From the NCBI GenBank assembly GCA_008107755.1, contig VIRH01000109.1, forward strand, positions 62,001 through 126,000: DNA of 64,000 nt, in the 5' to 3' direction. This DNA is from Rhodobacterales bacterium. GTDB lineage: Bacteria > Pseudomonadota > Alphaproteobacteria > Rhizobiales > Stappiaceae. Below are positions 34,621 through 43,832 of this stretch, one piece after another. The notes under the pieces were generated by a model. The model made no database searches, was not told where the DNA came from, and was given only the letters and a program-made list of their open reading frames with translations. How positions within the stretch are numbered: position 1 is the stretch's first letter; each line of letters starts with the position of its first letter. The translations under genes were made by a program, and so were the position numbers.

Positions 34621-35442
34621 ATGAGCAACGCTACAGTCGTTGTGGTCACGTCGGGCAAGGGCGGCGTGGGCAAAACCACCTCAACCGCCGCGATCGCCTC
34701 GGCGCTTGCCAAGGAAGGCTATCAGGTCTGCGCCGTCGATTTCGACGTCGGCCTGCGCAATCTGGACCTGATCATGGGTGCCGAGCGCCGGGTCGTGTTC
34801 GATCTGGTCAACGTCGTGCGAGGCGAGGCCTCGATCAAGCAGGCCCTGGTGCGCGACAAGAAACTCAACAATCTCTACCTGCTCCCCGCGTCCCAGACCC
34901 GGGACAAGGATGCATTGACCGAGGAAGGCGTTGCCAGCGTCATCAGCGAACTGCGGATGTATTTCGACTGGGTTATCTGCGACAGCCCCGCCGGTATCGA
35001 GCGCGGCGCAACCCTTGCGATGCGCTACGCGGATGAGGCTATCATCGTGTCGAACCCGGAAGTCTCTTCCGTTCGAGACTGTGACCGGATCATCGGCCTT
35101 CTGGATGCCAAGACCAAGGTTGCCGAAGACGGCGGCCGCATGCCGAAGCATCTTCTGATCACGCGCTACGACACCGAGCGGGCGAAGACCGGCGACATGC
35201 TGGCGACAGACGACGTCGTCGACATCCTGTCGGTCCCGTTGATCGGCGTCGTGCCTGAAAGCCGGGACGTGCTGAAAGCCTCCAACGTCGGCCTGCCGGT
35301 CACGCTTTCCGATGAAGCCTCCGGCGCTGCCAAGGCCTATACGGAAGCGACACGCCGCCTGCTGGGCGAGGACATTCCGGTGACGATCCCGGAAGAGAAA
35401 AAGGGACTGTTCGGCAAGTTCTTCAAAGGGAGGGCGGCATGA
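34621..35442 (+). CDS. minD: Septum site-determining ATPase MinD
   Basis: A 273-residue membrane-cycling ATPase with deviant Walker A GKGGVGKTTST at about residues 12-22, VDFDVGLRNLDLIMG (switch I) and WVICDSPAGIERGA (Walker B/switch II). The C-terminus KGLFGKFFKGRAA is an amphipathic membrane-targeting helix. It recruits MinC to the membrane and oscillates under MinE. The stop overlaps the minE start by 4 bp. Confidence 0.97.
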   Translation: MSNATVVVVTSGKGGVGKTTSTAAIASALAKEGYQVCAVDFDVGLRNLDLIMGAERRVVFDLVNVVRGEASIKQALVRDKKLNNLYLLPASQTRDKDALTEEGVASVISELRMYFDWVICDSPAGIERGATLAMRYADEAIIVSNPEVSSVRDCDRIIGLLDAKTKVAEDGGRMPKHLLITRYDTERAKTGDMLATDDVVDILSVPLIGVVPESRDVLKASNVGLPVTLSDEASGAAKAYTEATRRLLGEDIPVTIPEEKKGLFGKFFKGRAA

Positions 35443-35705
35443 ACATTCTGAGCCTCTTTGGCAGGAGGAGCGAAAGCGCCTCTGTTGCGAAGAACCGGCT
35501 GCAAATTCTCCTGGCACACGAACGGGCGGACGATGGTTCGGACGCCCTCCTGATCTCCAGCCTGCGGGAAGACATCCTGGCAGTCGTCGCCAAGCGCGTC
35601 GACATCGACCCGGATGCCGTGCGGCTGGAGATGGACCGCTCCGGCGATGTCACAACGCTCGGCATCGATATCGAGCTGTCGCAAAGCACTCGCAGGGCTT
35701 CCTGA
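35439..35705 (+). CDS. minE: Cell division topological specificity factor MinE
   Basis: An 88-residue protein beginning MNILSLFGRRSESASVAKNRLQILLAHERA, the MinE membrane-binding and anti-MinCD helix. VVAKRVDIDPDAVRLEMDRSGD is the dimerisation part. It stimulates MinD ATPase activity to set the oscillation. Its ATG overlaps the minD stop (ATGA). Confidence 0.97.
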   Translation: MNILSLFGRRSESASVAKNRLQILLAHERADDGSDALLISSLREDILAVVAKRVDIDPDAVRLEMDRSGDVTTLGIDIELSQSTRRAS

Positions 35706-35836
35706 GCCCTACCTTCATGCAATGCCGGACCGCCTGCACAGACCTTTCGGGCAACGCCTGAGAGGTCCGGTCCGGCAGCATGGTGCCAAGCAGGCGGCCT
35801 GCCTGCACGTTCCCATCATCCAATCTGCAACGCTCG

Positions 35837-37291
35837 CTACTGGGCAGCGGTTTCGATCGGCAACGCGCTGAGCTCCGCAACGCTTGCGGAGAAAACCGCC
35901 ACCTGCCCCCTGCCCCGCCTCTTGGCGGAATAGAGCGCCATATCAGCCTGGCGCAACAGCTCATCCGGGTTTCGGGAAAAGGCTATGCCGACGCTGGCAC
36001 CGAAGAAGCAATCTGCGCCATTGACATTCATCGGCTCCGTGAACCGTTCGATGATCGTGCGAGCGAGCGCCAGGGCGCGATCACGGCCGCTGTCTGCCAG
36101 AACGACGACGAATTCGTCTCCGCCGAGCCGTGCGACCTGTTCCTCGCCTCCAGTCATCTTGCGCAGGCCAAGCGCGACATTCTGGAGAACGAGATCCCCG
36201 GTCTCGTGCCCGTAGCTGTCGTTGATGTCCTTGAAGTAATCCAGATCGATGTAAAGAAGCGCGTGAACAGCGCTTTCGTCATGCTCCCCACCAAGCCCGG
36301 CAAGGGTGTCGTCCAGAAAGCGGCGGTTACCGAGCCCGGTGAGCGGATCCCGTCTTGCCTGGTCCGCAAGCAGCTCGGTTGCCATGACAGCGTCCCGCCG
36401 CGCAATTTCGAGCGCCCTGACGGTTTCGCCAGCGCGCCGGAAAAACAGGCGCGCGGAAAGTAACATGGCACCGTAGATGACGACCAGTCCGAGAACGGCC
36501 AGGGGAAGGATCGTGGTGCCCGCCAGCTGCGGCTCCCACACAAAATACCCGATCAGCGTGTCGTCGAACGTACGGATCGGATATCCACCCTCCCAAAACA
36601 CCGGAGGACTTGAAGAGAGACGGAGGTTCGGCAGCTTGTACTTCGCGGAAATCGCCTCGAGAGCCGCCGCATCCAGCGACTTGGTGAAGATGAGGACGCA
36701 GTTGGTATTCTTGTCGCCATTTTCGTCATAGGTCGTCATGAGGACCGCGCTGGCGATGAAAAGCTCCGACAGGTTGCCGAGGAGTCCCGTCGCCGGGACC
36801 GGCGGGATGTTCTTCGGCGTATCACGGGCCGTTTGGACAAGCTCGTTCAGCGCATCACCGTAAAGGGCTTCAAGGTCCGCACTTTGCTGATACTTACCTG
36901 TAATCATGTGCAGCCTGGGCTGTCCGCTCCCATCCAGAACATGGACGCCTGCGATGTTCAGTTCGTTGCGGACGTAGTCGCCGAAGTTTTCCTTTACCCA
37001 CTCCAGATCGAGCTGATTGACCATTTTCTCGACAGCGATGTCCCAGTAGCCATATTCCGTGGTGATTTCTGCAAGGTGTTCCGACCTGTCGTCGAGCATC
37101 GAACTGAAGATCTGCTCGGTATCGGCGATCGAGTGATTGTCGAGGTATTGCGTGAGAACGGCCGCATAGACGAGCAAGCTGATCGCGCCGATCAGGACCG
37201 TGGCCCAGAAAGGACGCGACAAACGCCGAATATCGTTCGCCGGCACAGGCGCTTCGCCCACGTGTACCTTCTCCGACATTGCGCCCGTCAT
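35837..37291 (-). CDS. Membrane-bound diguanylate cyclase (CHASE4-GGDEF)
   Basis: A protein of about 484 residues. TM1 (about 28-48, PFWATVLIGAISLLVYAAVL) and TM2 (about 255-278) flank a CHASE4-type periplasmic sensor with TEYGYWDIAVEKMVNQLDLEWVKENFG. The GGDEF domain follows, with DPLTGLGNRRFLDDTL and the active-site loop RLGGDEFVVVL, so it should synthesise c-di-GMP. No EAL domain is present. An I-site R-x-x-D is not obvious before the GGDEF loop. The start is uncertain: GTG at 37309, ATG at 37291 or ATG at 37279. It is convergent with minE. Confidence 0.88.
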   Translation of the reverse strand: MTGAMSEKVHVGEAPVPANDIRRLSRPFWATVLIGAISLLVYAAVLTQYLDNHSIADTEQIFSSMLDDRSEHLAEITTEYGYWDIAVEKMVNQLDLEWVKENFGDYVRNELNIAGVHVLDGSGQPRLHMITGKYQQSADLEALYGDALNELVQTARDTPKNIPPVPATGLLGNLSELFIASAVLMTTYDENGDKNTNCVLIFTKSLDAAALEAISAKYKLPNLRLSSSPPVFWEGGYPIRTFDDTLIGYFVWEPQLAGTTILPLAVLGLVVIYGAMLLSARLFFRRAGETVRALEIARRDAVMATELLADQARRDPLTGLGNRRFLDDTLAGLGGEHDESAVHALLYIDLDYFKDINDSYGHETGDLVLQNVALGLRKMTGGEEQVARLGGDEFVVVLADSGRDRALALARTIIERFTEPMNVNGADCFFGASVGIAFSRNPDELLRQADMALYSAKRRGRGQVAVFSASVAELSALPIETAAQ

Positions 37292-37556
37292 TCTGAAATC
37301 TTTGACCACAGCCTCTCTCTTGGTAACTCTACCAGTGAAACTGACCGCAATGGTAAAACGGCACAGACTCCGATAGTGAATTTTTGTTACGCTTTCAACA
37401 GAAGAGAAGCAGTCAGGAATTTAAAGGGCACTTAAATCGACTAAATATAATCAACTATTGATTGAATATATTTCTATCAGTCTTTCCAAGCGATTACACC
37501 AATCACCATCCATCGTAACTTTTAACGATGAAGCAGAAAATCTTGCGCGCCTGCCG

Positions 37557-38402
37557 TCAGGTCTGTGGACCGACAAGCGCCATGTCGCGCTCCGCAACGA
37601 AAAGATTTGAATAAAGATTTGAAATCCATTGCCGTCCGGACGCCGTCACCTTCAGGTGCTGAATGCCCGTTTGAATGTAGGGTGCGACGCTGTTCCAGTA
37701 GAATTGCGGATACTTGAGAACGAGGTCCGCCGGCGTCTCATAACCCAATTGCCGGTTAAGCCCGGATTCCTCGAACTCGTAGTAAAGCGCGTTGGCCTTT
37801 CGGATATAATGAGGGTCGCCAAGCTGACCGATCAGGTCAGCCGCCCGCACGAGCGCAGCCTCTTCGCTGATCTGCTCGCCCTTCGTCGGTACGGTGGGCG
37901 GGAACCGGGTTCCCTCGATAGCATCGCAGATCCTTTGCGGGTCAAGCAGGCCCGTCCCGCTGATGCGCTCGAAGATATAGAGTTTCGACCTGTCGACATG
38001 ATAGGGCGTGAGCGCCGCGTCTGACGCCCCACGCGGCAGCTTCACCCTGTCTCCCGCCGCATTGATCTGAAAGCCGTCCGCATCGTCGCCGGGCAGGATG
38101 CCGCGCACATAGCCGATGTCGTGGGTCAGGCAGGCAACGATGACATGAGCGTAGTCGAGCGGCGCGATATGGGTGTTCAACCCTCGCCCGCGCAGAATAT
38201 CGTGCCCGGCAAGGGTGACCAGCATCGTGTGCTCGATATTATGGTAGAGCGCATCGCTGTTGCCGATGCATTCCATCGCAATGCACGCCAGCGACGGAAG
38301 AAGCTCGGCAAGCTCGGGGTCCGACTTGCCGAAGCGGCGCTGAACGTGAGACATCAGAAAATCGCCGAGCGTATCGGCGGCAAGTTCCGGCAGTGTAATC
38401 AT
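37557..38402 (-). CDS. HD-domain phosphohydrolase family protein
   Basis: A soluble 281-residue protein. YHNIEHTMLVTLAGHDIL supplies the first metal-binding His (H-x-x-H-T) and VIVACLTHDIGYVRGILPG the HD pair of the superfamily. ELISEEAALVRAADLIGQLGDP-like sequence (VRAADLIGQLGD) supplies the final Asp. These are the ligands of a metal-dependent phosphohydrolase. It lacks an HD-GYP motif, so c-di-GMP hydrolysis is not predicted. The substrate is unknown. It sits between the GGDEF gene and prfC. Confidence 0.8.
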   Translation of the reverse strand: MITLPELAADTLGDFLMSHVQRRFGKSDPELAELLPSLACIAMECIGNSDALYHNIEHTMLVTLAGHDILRGRGLNTHIAPLDYAHVIVACLTHDIGYVRGILPGDDADGFQINAAGDRVKLPRGASDAALTPYHVDRSKLYIFERISGTGLLDPQRICDAIEGTRFPPTVPTKGEQISEEAALVRAADLIGQLGDPHYIRKANALYYEFEESGLNRQLGYETPADLVLKYPQFYWNSVAPYIQTGIQHLKVTASGRQWISNLYSNLFVAERDMALVGPQT

Positions 38403-38523
38403 CTACGCAGGCACCCTGGTGTGAACAAGCAAGACGCTGGTCCTCACCTGATTTGGCATCTCTGCCCCGGCCCGTGTCAAGCGAATGCAGCATCTTTCGG
38501 AGTGACGCCTCGCCCGCCATGGC

Positions 38524-40125
38524 TCACCCTTCGTAGACGATCTCCCGGGTCTCGCGGAATTCCACATCCGGGAATTTCTCGGTGACGTGACCGATTTCCC
38601 AGGCGTTCTTGAACAGGAACACCGGCTTGTCGTCGCGGTCGTTGGCGATCGACATGCGATGGCCCTCGATCATCTTCTGGAGGGTTTGCTGGTCCGTCTC
38701 GATCCAGCGCGCTGTCGAATAGGGCACAGTCTCAAAGCCGATTTCCGTTCCGTATTCGGCCTTCAGCCGGTCGACCACGACATCAAGCTGCAGGGCGCCG
38801 ACCACGCCGACGATCCAGTTCGAGCCGAGGTCGGGCTTGAAGATCTGGACGAGACCTTCTTCGGCAAGATCCTGCAGGCCCTGGCGCATCTGCTTGACGC
38901 GCATGGTGTCGGACAGCCGCACGCGGCGCAGGATTTCCGGCGCGAAGGCCGGCAGGCCGGTGACGTGGATGCTCTCGCCTTCGGTCAAGGTGTCCCCGAC
39001 CCGCAGCTGGCCGTGGTTCGGTACCCCGATGACGTCGCCCGGATAGGCAAGATCCGCGATCTCTCGTTCCTCGGCGAAGAAGAGGATCGGGGCGGAGACC
39101 GCGATCTGCTTGTCGGCGCGCACATGCTTCAGCTTCATGCCGCGCTTGAACGTGCCCGAGCACAGGCGCACGAAGGCAATCCGGTCGCGGTGCTTCGGGT
39201 CCATGTTAGCCTGCACCTTGAAGACGAACCCGGTGACCTTGTCCTCACCAGGCATGATCTTTCGTCCACCGGTCGCCGGCTGGGAATGGGGCGCCGGTGC
39301 GAAATCAGCGATGAAATCAAGCAGTTCCTCGATGCCGTAATCACGCAGGGCCGAGCCGAAGAAGACCGGCGTCAGGTGACCTTCCAGAAAGCTCTCCTCG
39401 TCGAACGCCGCATAGCCTTCCGCACCGAGTTCGACGTTTTCGGTCAGTTCTTCCATGATCCGGTCGAAGACCGTTCCGGTCAGGATCTCGTCATCAAGCC
39501 CCGAAACGTCTTTCGTTTGGGCGTAGGCGCCGCCCCGGTCACCGGAGGACGTGTGGAACTTCTTCTTCTTCCAGTCGTAGACGCCGAAGAAATCCGAGCC
39601 CATGCCAACCGGCCAGGTCTGAGGGGAGACGTCGAGCGCCAGCGCTTCCTGCACCTCGTCCAGGATCTCCAGCGCATGACGCCCTTCCCGGTCGATCTTG
39701 TTGACGAAGGTGATGATCGGAATGTCGCGCAGGCGGCAGACCTCGAACAGCTTGCGGGTCTGGGTTTCGATGCCCTTGGCGGCGTCGATCACCATGATGG
39801 CGGCGTCGACGGCGGTCAGGGTGCGGTAGGTGTCTTCGGAGAAGTCCTCGTGACCCGGCGTGTCGAGCAGATTGTAGACGATGCCCTTGCGCTCGAAAGT
39901 CATGACGGAGGACGACACGGAGATACCGCGTTCCTGTTCGATCTTCATCCAGTCGGAGCGGGCGCGGCGTCGCTCTCCGCGGGCGCGCACCTGGCCGGCC
40001 GCCCGGATGGCGCCACCCGACAGAAGCAGCTTTTCCGTGAGGGTCGTCTTGCCGGCGTCCGGGTGTGAGATGATCGCGAAGGTGCGCCGGGCTTGGAAAG
40101 GCGCCTTGCCGTTGAGGCTGCTCAT
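38524..40125 (-). CDS. prfC: Peptide chain release factor 3
   Basis: A 533-residue translational GTPase. G1 is ISHPDAGKTTLTEKLL, G2 region GISVSSSVMTF, G3 DTPGHEDFSEDTYR and G4 FVNKIDREGR. The RF3-specific beta-barrel and C-terminal domains follow (FKVQANMDPKHRDRIAFVR...LQLDVVVDRLKAEYG). RF3 recycles RF1 and RF2 after peptide release. The upstream frame is open to 40488, but the MSSLNGKAPFQARRTFAIISHPDAG start at 40125 is preceded by CAGGAGAA. Family length agrees. Confidence 0.95.
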   Translation of the reverse strand: MSSLNGKAPFQARRTFAIISHPDAGKTTLTEKLLLSGGAIRAAGQVRARGERRRARSDWMKIEQERGISVSSSVMTFERKGIVYNLLDTPGHEDFSEDTYRTLTAVDAAIMVIDAAKGIETQTRKLFEVCRLRDIPIITFVNKIDREGRHALEILDEVQEALALDVSPQTWPVGMGSDFFGVYDWKKKKFHTSSGDRGGAYAQTKDVSGLDDEILTGTVFDRIMEELTENVELGAEGYAAFDEESFLEGHLTPVFFGSALRDYGIEELLDFIADFAPAPHSQPATGGRKIMPGEDKVTGFVFKVQANMDPKHRDRIAFVRLCSGTFKRGMKLKHVRADKQIAVSAPILFFAEEREIADLAYPGDVIGVPNHGQLRVGDTLTEGESIHVTGLPAFAPEILRRVRLSDTMRVKQMRQGLQDLAEEGLVQIFKPDLGSNWIVGVVGALQLDVVVDRLKAEYGTEIGFETVPYSTARWIETDQQTLQKMIEGHRMSIANDRDDKPVFLFKNAWEIGHVTEKFPDVEFRETREIVYEG

Positions 40126-40269
40126 GGAGTTCTCCTGGTCCGCCGGAGCATTCGGGCTGCGCATACGCTCGGAAAAACCGGGGCACAGTCCCGCGTCTGA
40201 CGGGCGGACGGATTGATGTTTCGTTGGCGCAAGGTCATAGAGAGAATCCGAGGAAATTTCCAGTAGAGA

Positions 40270-40857
40270 ATGAAACTCCGCACCGTGGAGCAGGAGCCCC
40301 GCTTGAGCCGCAGCAAATGCCTGATCATCGGCATCGTGATGATCGCCGCCACCGCCGTTATCCTTCTCGCCATGGGCCGGGTGCCGATCTGCGAATGCGG
40401 CTATGTCCTTCTCTGGACGCCGGCAAGCGACGTCGCGGGCTCTTCGCAGCACATCGCGGACTGGTATACGCCCTCGCACATCATTCACGGCTTCCTGTTC
40501 TATCTCTTCATGTGGCTGGTGTTCCGCCGCGCTTCGGTCTGCGAGCGCGCCCTCGGGGCGATCTTCATCGAAGCCGCCTGGGAGATCGTTGAAAACAGCC
40601 CCTGGGTCATCGATCGCTACCGGGAAGCCACCATCGCAGCGACCTATACCGGCGACAGTGTGCTGAACTCGGTCTTCGATATTGTCTGGATGCTCGTCGG
40701 CTTCGCCTTCGCTTCGCGCGCGCCAGTCTGGCTCACCGTGCTTATCGCTATCGTCTTCGAAGCTCTGGCGCTCTGGGCCGTCAGGGACAATCTCACGCTG
40801 AATGTCCTGATGCTGGTCTATCCCGTCGAAGCGATAAAGACCTGGCAGGGCGGCTGA
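40270..40857 (+). CDS. DUF2585 (UPF0314) membrane protein
   Basis: A 195-residue membrane protein with about five hydrophobic segments. MGRVPICECGYVLLW and DWYTPSHIIHGFLFYLF are the invariant blocks of UPF0314, including CxCG and the SHIIHGF pair of histidines. Later conserved residues are WEIVENSPWVIDRYR. The family is limited to alphaproteobacteria and has no assigned activity. It is divergent from prfC. Confidence 0.9.
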   Translation: MKLRTVEQEPRLSRSKCLIIGIVMIAATAVILLAMGRVPICECGYVLLWTPASDVAGSSQHIADWYTPSHIIHGFLFYLFMWLVFRRASVCERALGAIFIEAAWEIVENSPWVIDRYREATIAATYTGDSVLNSVFDIVWMLVGFAFASRAPVWLTVLIAIVFEALALWAVRDNLTLNVLMLVYPVEAIKTWQGG

Positions 40858-40904
40858 GCGCCCTGGATTTTCCCGCCTCCGTAATTCGCCGCCACACTCT
40901 CCGG

Positions 40905-41048
40905 GCTCATCCTCGACCTGATCGGGGTTCCATTCGTTCCCGGAGCCTTTTTGGAACCACCAGACGTCGGCCCGGCCCAGCGTACATCCACATGGTCTCT
41001 GCCGGTTGAGATGTGGATTGGATTCGCGATCAGGTCGGGGATGACCGC
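40905..41048. repeat. Degenerate inverted pair of the 'CCCCGACTTGATCGGGG' repeat
   Basis: Two diverged copies of the same palindromic repeat that fills 54.5-55.7 kb lie here in opposite orientation: about 40909-40933 (ATCCTCGACCTGATCGGGG) and about 41014-41045 (GATTCGCGATCAGGTCGGGG). They lie between the convergent ends of the DUF2585 and LacI genes. Confidence 0.6.
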
Positions 41049-41067
41049 AGAAGTCTGAGGATGCGCC

Positions 41068-42105
41068 CTATCCCACTCGCTTGCGCGAGATCCCTGCACA
41101 GCTTTCGCGCACCACCAGGTCGCCGTGGAGCAGGATCTTTTGTGTTGGCAGCGAGCGATTGGCGAGCTTGTCGAGCAGGATGGTCATGGCCCTTTCGCCG
41201 ATGCGATGACGTGGCTGGCGGATCGTCGTCAGCCCCGGCGAAAAATTGTTCGCGAAAGGAATGTCGTCGAATCCGAGAACGGAAAAGTCCTCCGGAACCC
41301 GGTAGCCGCGCAATTGCAACGCGGAGATCACGCCAATGGCCGTGTTGTCGTTGAAACAGAAGAAGGCGGTCGGAAGGTCATCCTTGATGAAAAGGCGCTC
41401 CACCGCCGCGCGGCCGCTTTCGCTCGAGCCGTCCCCTTCCACGCGCCAGTCCCGCAGGTTCTCCGGAGACTCCCCAAGCCCCTGTCGGTAGCCGGAATGG
41501 CGCAGGTCGCTGCGGATGTCGGCAGGCCCACCGGAAATATAGGTGATCCGCCGGTGGCCGAGCGAGATCAGGTATTCAGTCGCGACCTTGGCGGAGGCAA
41601 CGTCATCGACACCGACATAGCTGATTTCCGGGCTGGAGACGGGCCGCTCGGTCGCGACGATCGGCGGCAGGGGCGCCAGCTGGGCCGGCGGCTGACCCGC
41701 AACCGGAATATGCCCGGTCAAGAGCACCAGACCGTCGGCCATGCCGGTGGACAGGAAACGCAGATAGTTCTGCTCAAGGCCAGTCGTCCCTTCCATGTTG
41801 CCGATCAGAACGCCGTAGCCGCGGTCGGCAGCGGCTTTTTCAAGCCCGGTCAGGATGCCGGCGAAATTCGGATCTGCGATCGAAGAGGCCAGCACCAGAA
41901 CCATCTGCGAGCGCTGCATGCGCAGGTTCTGTGCCATGGCATTGGCCGTATAGCCGGTACGGGCAATGGCGGCATTGACCTTCTTGCGTGTGCTTTCGGC
42001 AACCTTCTCGGGCGAGCGCAACGCGCGGCTGACGGTCGCGATCGATACGCCGGCCAGTCTGGCAACGTCCTCTATCGTCGGCGGCCGCTCGACCGGTTCA
42101 CTCAT
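41068..42105 (-). CDS. LacI family transcriptional regulator
   Basis: A regulator of 345 residues. The DNA-binding headpiece is TIEDVARLAGVSIATVSRALRSPEKV, with the LacI hinge ARTGYTANAMAQNLRMQ. A type-1 periplasmic-fold effector domain follows (VLASSIADPNFAGILTGLEKAA ... GFDDIPFANNFSPGLTTI). It is divergent from a CUT2 sugar importer operon, with three operator-like palindromes between them, so it should repress that operon and respond to the imported sugar. Confidence 0.93.
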   Translation of the reverse strand: MSEPVERPPTIEDVARLAGVSIATVSRALRSPEKVAESTRKKVNAAIARTGYTANAMAQNLRMQRSQMVLVLASSIADPNFAGILTGLEKAAADRGYGVLIGNMEGTTGLEQNYLRFLSTGMADGLVLLTGHIPVAGQPPAQLAPLPPIVATERPVSSPEISYVGVDDVASAKVATEYLISLGHRRITYISGGPADIRSDLRHSGYRQGLGESPENLRDWRVEGDGSSESGRAAVERLFIKDDLPTAFFCFNDNTAIGVISALQLRGYRVPEDFSVLGFDDIPFANNFSPGLTTIRQPRHRIGERAMTILLDKLANRSLPTQKILLHGDLVVRESCAGISRKRVG

Positions 42106-42195
42106 TTTCCACCCTCGGCCATGCTGCGCTGCGCATATCGGATAAGTGCCTGAATCTCAATAATGTCTAAGCTGTATAGGCTCAGAACCACCTTA

Positions 42196-42252
42196 TGAAA
42201 AGGTTTTCAAAGTCCAATGTAAAGGTTTACACAATTCATGAAAACGATTACA
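42196..42252. promoter_or_regulatory. Three phased LacI-type operators
   Basis: Three 14-bp boxes follow the LacI-family pattern TGTAAN-CGNTTACA: TGAAAAGGTTTTCA (42196-42209), TGTAAAGGTTTACA (42218-42231) and TGAAAACGATTACA (42239-42252). Start-to-start spacing is 22 and 21 bp, about two helical turns, so a repressor array could occupy one DNA face. The first two are perfect inverted repeats with a GG centre, the third is one mismatch from the family consensus. They lie between the LacI gene and the ATPase gene. Confidence 0.75.
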
Positions 42253-42308
42253 TAAAGATTGTGACGCCAGTGTGGGAGAGGATACGGGCGTCCGGGAGGA
42301 AAATAATA

Positions 42309-43832
42309 ATGTCACTCGATGCGCCCGCTCCGGCGGCGGTCATAGAGGCTGTGAACATCAGCAAGTCCTTTGGCCCCGTGCCGGTGCTCTTCAGCGTCAG
42401 CATGGACATCCGTCCGGGCGAAGTTCATGCGCTTATCGGCGAAAACGGCGCCGGCAAGTCCACGCTGATGAAGATCCTGTCCGGTTTTCACGATCCGACC
42501 TCCGGTCAGATCCGGCTTGACGGCAAGCAGATCGCCCTCCCCCCGAATGGTGCCTCGGAAACACTCGGCATCGTCCTCATTCACCAGGAACTCAACCTCG
42601 CCGAACAGATGACGGTGGAGGAGAACGTCTTTCTCGGCCGCGAGCTGAGGTCGCACGGGCTGCTCGACCGCAAGGCCATGCGCACGATCGTCCAGAGGCA
42701 TCTCGACGAGATCGGTCTTGGCATATCGCCGACGGACAGGATTTCCGAGCTTACAATCGCGCAGAAGCAGATGGTCGAGATCGTCAAGGCGGTCAGCCGG
42801 AAGGCACGCATTCTGATCATGGACGAACCGACCGCGGTCCTGACCGAAGAGGAGACTGAGGTCTTCTTCCGCCAGGTCGAGAAGCTGAAGCAAAGCGGCG
42901 TCGGCATCGTCTTCGTGTCGCACAAGCTGAACGAGGTCAAAGCGATTGCAGACCGGGTCACGATCCTGCGCGATGGCCAGTGGATCGACACGCGCCTTTC
43001 GGAAGACCTCACGCCGGACCTGATGGCGCAGATGATGGTGGGCCGCGAACTCTCCGATCTCTATCCGCCGATGCATGAGGCCGACGTCGATGCCGAGATC
43101 GTGCTGGAGGTGGAAAATCTCGTCGCCCCCGCCGTCAGGAATGTCAGCTTCACACTGAGGCGCGGTGAAATTCTCGGCTTTTCGGGCCTGATCGGATCTG
43201 GCCGGACCGCCGTCTTCGAGGCCATCTGCGGTCTTGCCCCGGTCGAAAGCGGCACCATGAGACTGTTTGGGGAAGAGGTTCGCAACCTGAGCGTTGCCGG
43301 CGCCCGCGACGCTGGCCTTGCCTATCTGACCAAGGACCGGAAGGAAAAGGGCCTGCTTCTGGACAAGAAGATGCAGCCGAACCTGACCCTCTTCGCCCTG
43401 CCAAAGTTCGTCAAGAACTTCACGCTCGATCGCAAGGCGGAGGAAGACGCCCTGAAGCGTGCGATCCGCCGCTTCGACGTCCGGGCCCGCGACGAGAACA
43501 TCATCGTCGGCAAGCTGTCGGGCGGCAACCAGCAGAAGCTGCTGCTTGCCAAGATCATGGAATGTGATCCGAAGATCGTCATCATCGACGAACCGACCCG
43601 CGGCATCGACGTCGGCACCAAGCAACAGATCTACCATTTCATCGCGGCACTTGCGGCTGAAGGGGTTTCGGTCGTGGTGATCTCCTCGGAAATGCCGGAG
43701 ATCATCGGCATCTGCCACCGGGTGATCGTGATGCGCGAGGGCCGGATCACCGGGTCGCTGAGCGGCGATCACATCAACGAAAACGAAATCATGCGCTATG
43801 CCGCCGGGCTGAAGCGGGAGGAACTCCATTGA
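42309..43832 (+). CDS. CUT2-type sugar ABC transporter ATPase (tandem nucleotide-binding domains)
   Basis: An ATPase of 507 residues with two ABC domains, as in RbsA, XylG and MglA. The first domain has Walker A GENGAGKST, LTIAQKQMVEIVKAVS and MDEPTAVLTEEE. The second has a degenerate P-loop (GLIGSGRTA), KLSGGNQQKLLLAKIM and IDEPTRGIDVGTKQ, the canonical CUT2 asymmetry. It starts at the ATG at 42309 with GGGAGGA upstream and overlaps the permease gene by 4 bp. It powers sugar uptake; the sugar is not identifiable by motif. Confidence 0.92.
   Translation: MSLDAPAPAAVIEAVNISKSFGPVPVLFSVSMDIRPGEVHALIGENGAGKSTLMKILSGFHDPTSGQIRLDGKQIALPPNGASETLGIVLIHQELNLAEQMTVEENVFLGRELRSHGLLDRKAMRTIVQRHLDEIGLGISPTDRISELTIAQKQMVEIVKAVSRKARILIMDEPTAVLTEEETEVFFRQVEKLKQSGVGIVFVSHKLNEVKAIADRVTILRDGQWIDTRLSEDLTPDLMAQMMVGRELSDLYPPMHEADVDAEIVLEVENLVAPAVRNVSFTLRRGEILGFSGLIGSGRTAVFEAICGLAPVESGTMRLFGEEVRNLSVAGARDAGLAYLTKDRKEKGLLLDKKMQPNLTLFALPKFVKNFTLDRKAEEDALKRAIRRFDVRARDENIIVGKLSGGNQQKLLLAKIMECDPKIVIIDEPTRGIDVGTKQQIYHFIAALAAEGVSVVVISSEMPEIIGICHRVIVMREGRITGSLSGDHINENEIMRYAAGLKREELH

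Noticed and set aside
35723..35777. A terminator between minE and the GGDEF gene
   Set aside because: The TGCCGGACC / GGTCCGGCA arms are 37 nt apart with no U-tract on either strand, so I did not list it.
38587..40068. A 493-codon plus-strand frame opposite prfC
   Set aside because: The minus strand encodes a complete release factor 3 with all GTPase motifs.
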